The position numbers and the translations under genes were made by a program. From Zygaena filipendulae (lineage: Eukaryota; Arthropoda; Insecta; Lepidoptera; Zygaenidae), in assembly GCA_907165275.2 (NCBI GenBank), contig OU015669.1:4486501-4550500 (forward strand): a stretch of 64,000 bases of DNA, in the 5' to 3' direction. Under the pieces are notes generated by a model that made no database searches, was not told where the DNA came from, and was given only the letters and a program-made list of their open reading frames with translations. Shown here in pieces: positions 37,101 through 47,690 of this stretch (the first letter of the stretch is position 1; every line of letters starts with the position of its first letter).

Positions 37101-40100
37101 GACTCGCCATGACCGTATTCGCGCGAGGTAGAGGCGCGCACGAGGCGGTCGGCGCCTAAAACGTACAGTGGTGGTTTGGTGGCAAGCCTCGTATGTGAGC
37201 GTGCCGGAGCGCGACACGACGCCGATGCATCCCTTCTTGTGCACGGCGGCGGGCATGATGCCAATCTTGCACTTCTCTGGCGCGATGATGCCCGGGCAGT
37301 TGGGGCCCACCAGACGCGACTTGCTCTGCCGCAGCAATGCGTGCTTCACGCGCACCATGTCCTAAGACCAAAATATTGTAGTCAAAGTCAAATTATGTTA
37401 TTCAAAGTTGACCTATAAGTTTGGCTCTTTTTGACGTCGATAGACCTATTATAAACATGAATGTGAGTTTATTTATCTCACTTACGCTTTCACGCCTTAA
37501 CTACTTGATTTGTATACACGTATACTTTGTCAAGGGCACAGACAGGGACATAGGATACTTTTATCCCGGAATGCCCGCGGGAACTCCGAGATTAACTCAG
37601 ATGAAACTGCATGGATCAGCTAGTTTATAACAGCACCCATAAAATATCCACCCTTCATAGCTTCCTTTCACCTGAGGGCTGCCCAAGAAACTGCAGTCCA
37701 GTAGCAAACTGTCCAATTAATTACAAAATTAAATATTCACATTATATGGGCTCCCGATCCAAAGGAACAACACAAGTTACAAACAGGGATAGTATTACAT
37801 TGTTGAGTCCTCAAGATAGGGCTTAAAAACTAGATTATTTTAAGTTGACTTATTTTATTAACGGTGGTTATAAAGTAGTTGTGTTTATATTAAATGTTGG
37901 TTTCAATATAGTGCAGTGTATAATAATAATAATATAGATTTATTTCAGACCTGAGTTCATAATAGTGTTAGTAACAATCATCTAACATGCTAGGGTTAGG
38001 CTAGGGTTATGATAATAAGTAATATTATAAAGAGGGAGATTTGATTTTTTGTTTGTTCATAAAATTCTTTTACCATTAGAATGCTACATTATCCTTGAGT
38101 TAGTATAGGCTATATGTAATCCAGAGTTCCCGCGGGAACTCCGAAATTACCGCAGATGAAACTGCAGGGAACAGCTAGTTTTAAATATAAGATGTTTGCA
38201 AAAAAGATCTCAATAACTATGAGTTTACACAATGAATATCTTCCCATTTCACCCACTCTTCACCCTTCACTGTGATTGGTCCAACACACACTTGGCTGAT
38301 TTGTTCCTGATTCGCCCCGCTAGTTTCATCCCACATAAAAAAATCTTTTTTCGACCCAGTTTTTATTAGTTTTTCATCTCGAAAATAATAGTAATGAATA
38401 ATCTTGTTTAGTCCCACTTTTTATTCTTGATTCGCTTCGAGTAGTAATTCGTGTATTTTACATGTTTTGTACAGTCAGCTTAAAAATCATTACAAACCGT
38501 ATTATTAACAATCTATTATAAACTCATCAATATGTTTCTTAATACCATAAAATTAAAAGCAACAGAAACCATTTTTTTTCCGACTACTTTGACATAACTG
38601 TTATGGCATATGCAAAAACTTTAGTTATAGATTTACAAGTCATATGTACCCAGTACAACACCTAAATATACATAGTTTAGGCTATTTTCATTTGGTCTTA
38701 CTTTTAATCGGATAAGTTTTTAACTACTAACACAACTTGTAATAATATTGGTTTTAAAACTTAACTCAATATTTTAAAATAACGTTAAAGTGTGTGCCCG
38801 CCAGACCAAGCATGAAGCAGGTAAAGTCATACAGCCACACTCAGAGTCGGTTTATTTTAAGTAAGCATTAAAAAAAATCACTCTCAGAGACAGTTAATGC
38901 TCCATTAATCACGTTTAATGATTATTAACTTTAATGGACGACTGACCCTTTCTTAAGCTTTCTCCAAAGATTTTTGAAATTTAAAAATAAGGATAAGTTT
39001 TTTTTTGTTTTTAAAATTTCAAAACCAAAGTTGGATTTTTGTCGATCATGTCAAAGTAGGTAATTAGCAAAGCATGTCTGACCTAGAAGATTTTATTGAG
39101 TTTACGAATTGCTGGACTTCCAGGTGTCATCGGGTACACATATTAAAATAAGAAGTCCTGGTGGAATATCATAGAAAAGGATGGTTTTCTATTAATGTTC
39201 AAGCAGTAACAGGTCCAAGTTTGGAATTTTTCATGTTGTAACTCTCAGTGGCCTGGCAGAACTCATGATAATTTTATTCACAATAGTATTGCACTGAAAC
39301 TGAACTTAATTTCATAACTTTACTACTTGGCCCGTTTAGATACCTTTGAGACAGGCTGAGATAGCTCTGAACCATAATCCTCAGGACCTTATCCTGTAAT
39401 GTTTTGACTCTGGTAAGCTATCGTTTCACTTTTTTTCTGACTCTACTAAAGTAACATTTTATGAAGTGATCCGAAACAGGAATAAAAAATTACACGGGGC
39501 GAAAAAAGAATTTTTAGGAATGTGGGACGAAAACTTGAGGCAAAACAGGAACAAATCACTTGGCTGCATTTATAAATTTTTAGTCAGTACTTATTGTTAT
39601 TTAACTATAATTTATAATTATTTATATAATATGCTTTAATCACTTTACATTAGTAACATTGCAATTGCAGCAACAATTAGAAAATATTTGAGTATGATCA
39701 AATAATTCTTGTCCTTATTGGACAAGCAAAGTTATTCATTGTGAATAGTAGGTATTTATTACTAGATACAGTTTCAACTTAAAGTTTCCTTCTCTGTACA
39801 ATGATACATAATAAATCACATTTCTCTTACATGCTGTGGTAAGCCTTCTGTGATGCACACAATGAGGGGAACCTCGGCTTCAATGGCCTCTAAGATGGCT
39901 TTAGCTGCACCTGGCGGTGGCACATAGATTACACTTGCATCCGCTGAGGTGGCTTCTTTTGCCTCCTTTACTGTTTTGAAAACAGGTTTACCGAGATGCT
40001 CAGTTCCCGCCTTCTTAGGTGAAACTCCTCCAACAATCTTGGTGCCATAATCGAGTGCCTGTTGGCTGTGGAAAGTACCCTGTTTTCCGGTGAATCCCTG

Positions 40101-41063
40101 TACTATGACCTTAGTTTCACTAGTTAATACTAGATTCTTCCTGGTCTGGTTGTATGGACTATTACCTCCTCCACCACATACACTGCCACATGATGCATTT
40201 CGTATATTGAACAACCTAATGCCATCTACAAAAAGAAAAAAATATTATTACTAACACCATAACATATTTGTTAAGTAAGAAAACCCCAATACATAAAAAG
40301 AAATTCCAGTCCTATAGTAATTTACTTGTTTGTTTAATACATGATAGGTCCAATAAAAAATAACAAACTAATACATACATAACAGATTACAGATTATTTA
40401 TCTAAAAAATAAAAATTTAAACAGCTAATATTTAACTCCCTTGATTACTACTACAAGTATAAAAAACCTATCCAAGTATAAAAAAAAACTAAAGATAACT
40501 TTATCATTAACTGGCAAACTAACAACATCTGCAAGCAAAAGGAATAATATGTCACAATGACCAAAGGTCATAATTTATGAGCACATCCCATGGTTATCAT
40601 TGATTAGGTACCTAAAGGAAAGTAAATCTCAAATTCAAGACTCAAGAAATTTAATTAATTAGCTAGATAGTTTCACAGTCAAATAAAAACTACTAATAGA
40701 ATGAGTATTTTTAGCCGAAGGTCTTGGTGATACCGGCCCAATTAATATGACTTTGGCCGATATGCCTAGGTATTATGTGCAAAACCATGTTTTATCAAAC
40801 TACCGACAGGTAAAAAGGAACCATCGTTTAAGATTACCAACAACAGGAGTGAGTAGTTATAGTTTTAACTACACCTACATAAATTATGGATTTTTAGCTG
40901 TTCTAAAATGATTAAATTAAATAACGAGAGAAAGTGGAATCACGACTTACCAACATCAAGGATTCGCTATGCTATCTACTAATATGACTAAAAATTACAA
41001 CTGTGTACTGTGTAAATTTCACATACCTTTAATTCTAGGGAGGATTCGGACTGGGACTGCCAT
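33953..41063 (-). CDS. SUCLG1: Succinyl-CoA ligase [ADP/GDP-forming] subunit alpha, mitochondrial
   Basis: Five coding exons (41063-41027, 40225-39831, 37361-37167, 35896-35717, 34168-33953) total 1023 bp, or 340 residues plus stop, close to the animal family length. The alpha subunit binds CoA and carries the phosphorylated histidine that passes phosphate between succinyl-CoA and ADP or GDP in the TCA cycle. Visible features: a basic, acid-poor N-terminus ([12 protein letters not shown]...LFNIRNASC) fitting a mitochondrial presequence; CoA-site motif [67 protein letters not shown]; and [16 protein letters not shown] with active-site His near residue 293. Divergent from GMPPB, with 1.64 kb between start codons. 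No breaks or missing key residues. Confidence 0.97.
35225..35550 (-). mobile_element. CRE-MITE copy 5
   Basis: Reverse orientation in the last SUCLG1 intron. One TGACGTCAC and one degraded site (TTACGTCAC). Confidence 0.88.
35717..35896 (-). CDS. SUCLG1: SUCLG1 exon 4
   Basis: 180 bp, phase 0/0, acceptor ttccag, donor GTAAGT. Encodes [20 protein letters not shown] through [20 protein letters not shown], the ligase domain. Confidence 0.95.
36533..36730 (-). repeat. Short lepidopteran repeat copy
   Basis: ACTAGCTGCGCCCCGCCGTT start, through TTCATAAAAATCGGTCAAGC; followed by a short ATGTATGT-rich stretch. Confidence 0.8.
37167..37361 (-). CDS. SUCLG1: SUCLG1 exon 3
   Basis: 195 bp, phase 0/0, acceptor tcttag, donor ACT|GTACGT. 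Encodes [20 protein letters not shown] through [16 protein letters not shown]. Confidence 0.95.
37440..37625 (+). repeat. Short lepidopteran repeat copy upstream of SUCLG1 exon 3
   Basis: TATTATAAACATGAATGTGA start, ACTGCATGGATCAGCTAGTT end; within 80 bp of the exon 3 acceptor. Confidence 0.78.
38012..38182 (+). repeat. Short lepidopteran repeat copy
   Basis: GTAATATTATAAAGAGGGAG start, ACTGCAGGGAACAGCTAGTT end. Confidence 0.8.
38826..38930 (+). repeat. Diverged repeat shared with 54110-54215
   Basis: GTCATACAGCCACACTCAGA here, GGCATACAGCTGCACACAGA there, followed by similar TTAA-rich sequence. Confidence 0.45.
39831..40225 (-). CDS. SUCLG1: SUCLG1 exon 2
   Basis: 395 bp, acceptor ttgtag, donor CAT|GTAAGA. 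Encodes the end of the presequence, the CoA-binding domain start ([20 protein letters not shown]), [20 protein letters not shown] and [11 protein letters not shown]. Confidence 0.95.
41027..41063 (-). CDS. SUCLG1: SUCLG1 exon 1 (start codon)
   Basis: ATG at 41063-41061, [12 protein letters not shown], donor GTATGT. 37 bp, phase 1. Too short to show as an ORF; placed by the in-phase splice to exon 2 and the presequence-like composition. Confidence 0.85.
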
Positions 41064-41204
41064 TATAATTTTTTAGGAAACTGGGGAAGAACAACGAAAA
41101 AAAATTGGTGACACTGTCATTGACAGATCGCCAGCCATTTGAACGATTACGTAATTGGCGCGTTCACGATTCGTGAGTCGTGAGATGGTAGGCAGAGAGA
41201 TTGT

Positions 41205-41310
41205 TGTTTTTTTTATTTACCCCGATGGGGAAGGCAAAGGAATCTAAGTCCATACAGCCAATTCATTAGTATTTTTCTTCTGAAGTTATTTACATCGAAA
41301 TGTATTGGTG
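41205..41310 (+). repeat. Solo end of the 41.7-kb MITE
   Basis: Shares ATGGGGAAGGCAAAGG, CATACAGCCAATTCA and TATTTACATCGAAATG with the left end of 41740-42335. Confidence 0.75.
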
Positions 41311-41739
41311 AGATGCATTTCGATGCTTTACTGGAACTTTTGACAGCATCTCTTCACAGTTGAACGCTCTGTGGGAAGTTGTAATAGAAAAACGACAACC
41401 TCCCGATGAACGCCCCATTTCATCTTATTTCACTGTTTCCACACACTGTTCACCACTAATGGATCATGCAAAATCCACCACATTCACACAATATTAATCA
41501 CGATGAACTGATTTGCAAAACAAAGAAATAAAACTGACGTCGGTCACTGCTAAAATCCCGCCAAAAGCCTCGTAGGCAGAGAGAAGGTTATTCTTCTGAG
41601 ATAGGTACCTACTAGGTCAAAGACCACATAGCTCGTAGACGGAGCATCTACGACGCAGACGGAGCATCTTTCCATCTACGATCTACGACATAGCTATTTT
41701 GCGTAGATATTTTGTCTCTGAATAATATAATGATAAATC

Positions 41740-42335
41740 AATATTTTTTTTTTGATAAATCTACGCCAATGGGGAAGGCAAAGGCAGATAAGTGCATACA
41801 GCCAATTCAGTAATTTTTTTTCTTCTACTAAAGTTATTTACATCGAAATGCATTGGTAGATGTAGGTACTGGTGTGTTCTGTGGTGTGGTTGAAACTGTC
41901 AATAATTAGTTCCAACCTCAGAAGAATATTATTGTTCTTAGGTTCCAACCTAGAGGGTGCCAAATGTCTGTTACACAAAATATGTGTAACAGACATATAT
42001 AATTTAATATATAATTTTGTTATTTTCACTAGTTAAATAAATTATGGAACGCTGTTGTAGCTTTTAGTTGTGAGGAAATAGGTGTATACTAATTCCCAAG
42101 TGATTTAACATTAAGGATCAAGGGATTTTTAGAGGTTATGTAGGACACATTTTAAAGAAACTGATTGTGAGACCTACAAATACATCACGAAACTAATTTG
42201 AAGACTCAACAAAGCTATCCTAATACTTAGAAATTCAAAATGTTGATAATCAGTTGCTGCCAAAAGAAGAAAAATACTACTGAATTGGCTATATGGACTT
42301 AGCTTCCTTTGCCTTCCCCATTGGTAAATTTAACA
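41740..42335. mobile_element. MITE with about 75-bp inverted ends
   Basis: Left end AATGGGGAAGGCAAAGGCAG...CATACAGCCAATTCAG and right end CTGAATTGGCTATATGGACT...TTGCCTTCCCCATTGG are inverted copies. Non-coding interior of about 450 bp. Confidence 0.8.
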
Positions 42336-42703
42336 AAAAAAAATAAAATATCTTAGGTGAAAACTAAAACGTAGTGATTACCTTCTCTCTGGTGAAAACA
42401 AGACGTACACGACACTGGCAAATGCACTATGTGCGAAGTCCAGAAAAAAAAATAACAGTTGACGTGTACTTCTGTGGGTTTACTTTTGCGATTTTTCATT
42501 TTTGTATTTTTTATAAGTTTATAGCCTGAAGGAAAAATTTATGTGCCTATATTTTTATTTATTTTGTATAAAACTGTTAACGATACAACAAAAATAAACT
42601 GTGAATCCGAATCAACTTTGATAGTACCTCAATGACATTATAAGTTTGTAGTACCTATTCAATTTCACTTTTGACAATACCTACCTAAATATTTTTGTAA
42701 AAA

Positions 42704-42877
42704 ATGTGTGGAATGGATAAAAAATTGGGTGAAATCCGGGCTCTTATATTGGTTGGTGGCTATGGGACGCGTCTAAGACCCTTGACTTTGAGTAGACCCA
42801 AGCCGCTTGTGGAGTTTGCAAACAAACCTATTCTCATGCATCAAATAGAAGCTTTGGTAGATGCTGGGGTCACACAG
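42704..42877 (+). CDS. GMPPB: GMPPB exon 1
   Basis: 174 bp, donor GTAATA, phase 0. Encodes [19 protein letters not shown] and the GTP-binding signature. Start at 42704 or 42713. Confidence 0.93.
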
Positions 42878-45800
42878 GTAATAATATCTAAAAATCTTAT
42901 CTTTTATTAAGTTCCAGTCTACCAAATTCACTGAATAATTGTTGGAAACTTCTAGGTGATATTAGCAGTTTCATACAGGGCAGAAGATATGGAGAAAGAA
43001 TTAACTGAGCAAGTATCCAAATTAGGTGTATCTCTGACATTTTCGCACGAGACTGAACCCCTAGGCACTGCGGGTCCGCTGGCATTGGCCCGTGAGTTGC
43101 TGAGTGCAAGCCCAGAGCCCTTTTTTGTACTAAACTCTGATGTTATATGTGATTTCCCATTTAAGGACCTTGCTAAATTTCACAGAAATCATGGAAAAGT
43201 AAGTATTTTATTTACATTTTTAATAGCCTGTCCTTTCCTAGTAGTGCTGTTATTATTTACAATATTGTACTCATGATTTTAGGATTACTTCATAAACTTC
43301 GAGTATAGTAAAACAGTCCTCTAAAAACAAGACAGAAGTTGCTCTCAAGCCACATTTCATTCAAATCTGTTTAGTAGTTTATATGACAAATTCCAATAGC
43401 ATATACAAATTTTGCATCCACTTCATTGACATTTAGTTTGGATGTATGTTAACATGTGAGAAAGTTACAGTTTAATTATATTGTATGGTTCAGTAATATA
43501 TAGAAGTTACAGGAAGTTATGTTATGTATTTTGAAGGAAAAAAATGTTGAGATAATAATACAAATATTAAATTTCAAATGAATGCAATATTAAATGTGAT
43601 GATTCATGTACAGTTTTGTATGGTTGGTGGGGTAAATAGTAAATACACTCCACTGATAACACAAAGTCATAAACATGATAATATCACCAACCTAATGTAA
43701 CCTGTGCTCTAACTGAAATTATTGCATAGAATTAAGCTGTATGGGTTTTGTTAATATGAATGTGTATGTATTGGTTTGTCTGAATTTTACATGACAATAA
43801 AGTAATGAATCAATATGGTATAGGATAGGATAATACTATTAGAGACTAATGTTAGTGAAACTGCAGGCAACAGCCATATTGTTAAATAGTATATCGCTAC
43901 TTTGCATGAATAATGACACAATCCAAAAAAAAACTAATTTTACTGTAGAATTGTGTAGTAGTTTTACTGAATGTTTTTTCTTGCAACTTGTTATTTATTG
44001 AAGATTAAACAAACAATGTATACATCAAAAAGGCATTCATTAACCTCTTTCTGACATCTTCGCGTCAACGTCGTGTCGCGTTTCTTTTGAAACAGTGATT
44101 TCAAAATTTTGGATTGTGCGGTTATTCATGCAAAGCAGCGATATATATATACCTTCCTCTTGAATCACTCTATCTACTGGTGAAAACCACATGAAAATCT
44201 TTCAGTAGTTTATGAGTTTTTTATTGAAGACAGACAGAGACAAACGTGGTGAAGGACTTTTGTTTTATAATAATATGTAAGGATGTTTTGATTTTTTATT
44301 ATAATTTTGATGCAATCCTTATAAAGAGAAACTCTTTACAAAATGAAAAATAATTTAAGAAAGAAAATAAAAATGAATAAATAATACAAGAATACTTTTT
44401 TTAGGAAGGTACAATAGTAGTTACAAAGGTAGAAGAGCCATCCAAATATGGTGTAGTAGTATACAAAGAAAATGGTGAGATTGAGAATTTTGTGGAAAAG
44501 CCTCAGGAATTTATTTCAAACAAAATTAATGCTGGTATGTGAATTAACATAGTGTCATTTATAAAGGACTGTTTAAAGTCAAACTGATATGTATTTTTAA
44601 AAGAAAATTATCTACATTATTATCTATATTATTTTTATATCACAAAAGAAACTTAAATTAAATTAAAAGTTAAATTTCGATTTTTTTTTTTCCTTTTTTC
44701 TGTTAATCTAATAAGAAGACGTTAGCTACCATTTAATTTAAAACATGAAACTATATTTTTTTTACAAAAAAAGTTTTTTAATTTTGTTCTAAGATCAACT
44801 GAAATTATTCATAAGATCAATATTGAGAGTGAGCCTAACTTTATAAACTAAATAGATAATGTTCTCATACAATAAGTATGAACCACGTGTTGAAGCTCTA
44901 GCTATAAATCTTTAAAGAATCATCTAATCAAAAAGATATTTCTCTGATTTTCAGGTATGTACATACTAAACCCCTCAGTTCTCAGTAGAATTGAGCTACG
45001 TGCAATGTCCATAGAGAAAGAAGTGTTTCCATTCATGGCGAAAGATGGTCAACTGCATGCCATGGAGTTGCAAGGGTTCTGGATGGATGTAGGACAACCT
45101 AAAGATTTTTTGACAGGTAACTTGACCTCATACTATTTCTACTTTACCATAGAGTATGGTATCTACTATTTTAAATTATTTGTTAGAGAATTTTCAGGAT
45201 AAATAACTCATGAAACTGAATATTTATGACTTGTGCTTGCAGTCGGAAGCACAAGCTCGTAGCTTTGTTTGCGCGGTCTGCTGAAGTGCTCCGGCTCTAT
45301 ATCCTCATCTAAACCATCTAGTACATTGTCAGTGTCATTGTTGTCATAACTTATTCTCATTTTATTTTATTTATTTGACTTTGTGAATACATATTTAAAG
45401 GTGTTATGATTTACCCTTTTTCTGTGACCTGACGTACTTTTTACCCAGGTACATAGTTACAATGAGCTTCCTAAATAACTGTCGTAAGGTATAAAATTGA
45501 TTGCATTGCATTCTTATTCTACGTTTCTTTCAGGACTCACGGTTAATAACTCCAAAGTGCAAATGCATTGTTTTTATTTAATTTAATTAAGTATTTAATT
45601 TATTAATATGTGCCCGTAAATTACAGGCATGTGTTTGTATCTGACAAGTCTAAGACAGAAGAACTCGAATAAGCTATACGACGGCGATGAAGTGGTGGGC
45701 AATGTCATTGTAGACCCAAGTGCAACTATTGGGAAGGGCTGTCGAATCGGACCGAATGTCACGATTGGACCGGACGTCGTTATTGAAGATGGTAAGAAAA

Positions 45801-47040
45801 CAATATAACAAAAAAAATTTATGCTTGGTAACATAGAAGTTTCAAGTCATTGATGTGACATTGCCATTGTGTCCAATTGCTTGCCGATTTTTCGTATTGA
45901 AAGTACGTCCCTAGTCCTTACAATTTTCCTTCGTTTTGACATTCAGACAAAACAAATTGATTATTTTTATTTAGTAGAGTTTAAAAGTAACGCAGCGTTA
46001 AATACGAGAGCCTCGTAGAAGTTTTAAAACTGTTAGCTTCATTAACGCTAAAATTTATCCACTATCCATAGAGTTTTTAAACAGCCTTTGAAAGTGATAA
46101 ATTAAGTCAATTCGGGATATAAGCTATATATAAATGAACAGCATTGTTGGGTAGTAGTTAGCTAACCTTTCAACTACGTCAACCCCTTTAGCCAAGTTGA
46201 CAATCTATAATCATAACACATTTATAACAGAAGGTATTGTCGTGTCACGTGGTCACGCAAAACTGAACTTTTGATTGGACGATTTTACATGGCCACAACA
46301 TGACAATTCGTTCCTTAGTTTGCTATAGATTGTCAACTTGGCTAAGGGGGCATGAGTTAGCGCGTATTCACCCTGATTCAATTCATGTCCTGCATCAGTG
46401 TACCTCGAGCCTGGGGGTTTTACGAGGTGTTTAGTATTATAAGAATCCTTAGTATTATAAGAATCCTTATATTATTATAAAAAATGCGAAAGTAGAGTTT
46501 GCTTGTTTGTTTCTTACGCTTTCACGCCTCAACGGCTCACCGGATCATCATGCAATTTTGCATACACGTTGTCAAGGATACAGAGAGACATAGGTTACTT
46601 TTTATCCCGGAATTTCCGCGGGAAATTAACGCGGGTGAAACTGCATTAAATTTTGCATACCTACTACACGTTGTCAGGGATACACAAAAGGATATAGAGT
46701 ACGTTTATCCCGGAATTTCCGCTGGTGAAACCGCCCGGTTCCGCTAGTTTAATTATATTGTAAAAAAGAGGTAAAACAATGTGTATTGTTTTTTCAACAA
46801 ACAGGTGCGTGTATAAAACGCAGCACGATACTGCGCGGGGCGTGCGTGCGGCAACACGCGTGGCTGGACGGCTGTATCGTGGGCTGGCGGTCCGTCGTCG
46901 GCCGCTGGGTCCGGATGGAGAACTGCACCGTCCTCGGCGAAGACGTCATCGTGAAAGACGAGATATACGTCAACGGGGGACAAGTGTTGCCACACAAATC
47001 CATCGCGCTCTCCGTGCCCGAACCACAAATAATTATGTGA
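42704..47040 (+). CDS. GMPPB: Mannose-1-phosphate guanylyltransferase beta (GDP-mannose pyrophosphorylase)
   Basis: Six exons (42704-42877, 42956-43198, 44405-44534, 44955-45116, 45627-45791, 46805-47040) total 1110 bp, 369 residues plus stop. The enzyme makes GDP-mannose from mannose-1-phosphate and GTP in the cytosol, feeding N-glycosylation, O-mannosylation and GPI anchors. Visible features: nucleotidyltransferase signature GGYGTRLRP at residues 18-26; [35 protein letters not shown] with metal-site Asp near 120; [27 protein letters not shown]; then left-handed beta-helix hexapeptides and the usual C-terminus ending IIM. The N-terminus is about eleven residues longer than in vertebrates if the first ATG is used; ATG at 42713 (residue 4) is an in-frame alternative with G at +4. 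Confidence 0.97.
42956..43198 (+). CDS. GMPPB: GMPPB exon 2
   Basis: 243 bp, acceptor ttctag, donor GTAAGT, phase 0/0. Encodes [20 protein letters not shown] through [20 protein letters not shown]. Confidence 0.95.
44405..44534 (+). CDS. GMPPB: GMPPB exon 3
   Basis: 130 bp, acceptor ttttag, donor GTATGT. Encodes [20 protein letters not shown] and [17 protein letters not shown]. Lies between the ORF-sized exons and has no starting ATG. Confidence 0.95.
44955..45116 (+). CDS. GMPPB: GMPPB exon 4
   Basis: 162 bp, acceptor tttcag, donor GTAACT. Encodes [20 protein letters not shown] and the mannose-1-P site region [19 protein letters not shown]. Confidence 0.95.
45208..45360 (-). CDS. Orphan acidic 50-codon ORF inside GMPPB intron 4
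   Basis: Antisense to GMPPB. Runs from ATG (45360-45358) to TGA, encoding [40 protein letters not shown] and [10 protein letters not shown]. Composition (Asp/Glu-rich, few rare codons) is more protein-like than the surrounding AT-rich intron. It may be a small gene, the N-terminal end of an old transposase, or an exon of an unseen antisense gene. No homologue recognised. Confidence 0.3.
   Translation of the reverse strand: MRISYDNNDTDNVLDGLDEDIEPEHFSRPRKQSYELVLPTASTSHKYSVS
45627..45791 (+). CDS. GMPPB: GMPPB exon 5
   Basis: 165 bp, acceptor ttacag, donor GTAAGA. Encodes [20 protein letters not shown] and the first beta-helix turns ([19 protein letters not shown]). Confidence 0.95.
46183..46349. 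mobile_element. Small MITE with 25-bp inverted ends
   Basis: Ends GCCAAGTTGACAATCTAT (left) and ATAGATTGTCAACTTGGC (right), each bordered by CCCC/GGGG. Solo ends occur at 55157-55182, 56598-56622 and 59721-59746. Confidence 0.8.
46465..46748 (+). repeat. Short lepidopteran repeat, partly duplicated, before GMPPB exon 6
   Basis: TATTATTATAAAAAATGCGA start, a second internal partial unit from about 46650, and GCCCGGTTCCGCTAGTTTAA end; 57 bp before the exon. Confidence 0.82.
46805..47040 (+). CDS. GMPPB: GMPPB exon 6 (stop codon)
   Basis: 236 bp, acceptor aaacag, TGA at 47038-47040. Encodes [40 protein letters not shown] and [18 protein letters not shown]. Markedly more GC-rich than exons 1-4 and flanked by inverted repeat copies. 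Confidence 0.95.
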
Positions 47041-47042
47041 AT

Positions 47043-47222
47043 ACTAGTCGCTCCCCGGGGTTACGACCACGTCATTTTAGAATTTCCGCGGGAATTCCAG
47101 GATAAAAAGTGGCACACTATGGGCTTTTCTGTACCCCTGACAAAGTGAATGCAAAATTTCATGATGATCAGTTGTTAATATATGAAAAGGACAGGCTTTC
47201 GCATTTATAATATTAGTATAGT
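47043..47222 (-). repeat. Short lepidopteran repeat directly after the GMPPB stop
   Basis: ACTAGTCGCTCCCCGGGGTT start two bases past the stop codon; ends TTCGCATTTATAATATTAGT. Forms part of the 3' UTR. Confidence 0.85.
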
Positions 47223-47305
47223 ATGGATATAATAATATGTGTGATGTAAACAAGTATGTGAATCTTTGTGGGGGTAAATGTGCAATTACTATTTAGATGT
47301 TACGT

Positions 47306-47690
47306 GTGGGCGTCCATGTAAAAAGGTACCAGTAGTGGGGTATTGAGTTAAGGCTAGATTCGGTATCTAGAATAGTCAATTGTTAGTAAGGATTGAAAAA
47401 GTATTTAGAAAAATCTAGCACAGTTTTTTTTTACAGACATTTGAAATTGAAACTCTGAGAAAGCTTGATTTGAGGAAAAGGATTTGAAAAGTTTGTGTGA
47501 AATAAAAAAACACTTCTGCTTGCTTGTTACATAGATTTTTATATATTATTGTAGATAGAAAATTGATCATTTATTAATAATCAATTAAAATCGCGGATGC
47601 AATTTTTTCACTGAACTTTACATAACTGCTTAACTCTCGGAAACTAAATGCCGAGAACTGGTACCTTTTAGCTTGGACCCCTACATAATA
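47306..47690. repeat. Segment with inverted ends
   Basis: GTAAAAAGGTACCAGT at the left and ACTGGTACCTTTTAGC at the right. The left part (AGTAGTGGGGTATTGAGTTA) recurs at about 14935-14965. Confidence 0.5.
47501..47506 (+). terminator. Candidate GMPPB polyadenylation signal
   Basis: First AATAAA after the GMPPB stop codon, implying a 3' UTR of about 470 nt that contains the short repeat at 47043-47222. Confidence 0.4.

Larger units (their letters stand above)
41064..42703. promoter_or_regulatory. Divergent SUCLG1/GMPPB intergenic region
   Basis: 1.64 kb between two oppositely directed start codons, so both promoters must lie here or in untranslated exons. No clear TATA box or initiator could be fixed. 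It contains a MITE with inverted ends (41740-42335), a solo end copy of it (41205-41310), and a short tandem duplication around 41636-41670. Confidence 0.5.

Noticed and set aside
36783..37358. 191-codon minus frame
   Set aside because: SUCLG1 exon 3 plus intron read-through; homology stops at the donor at 37167.
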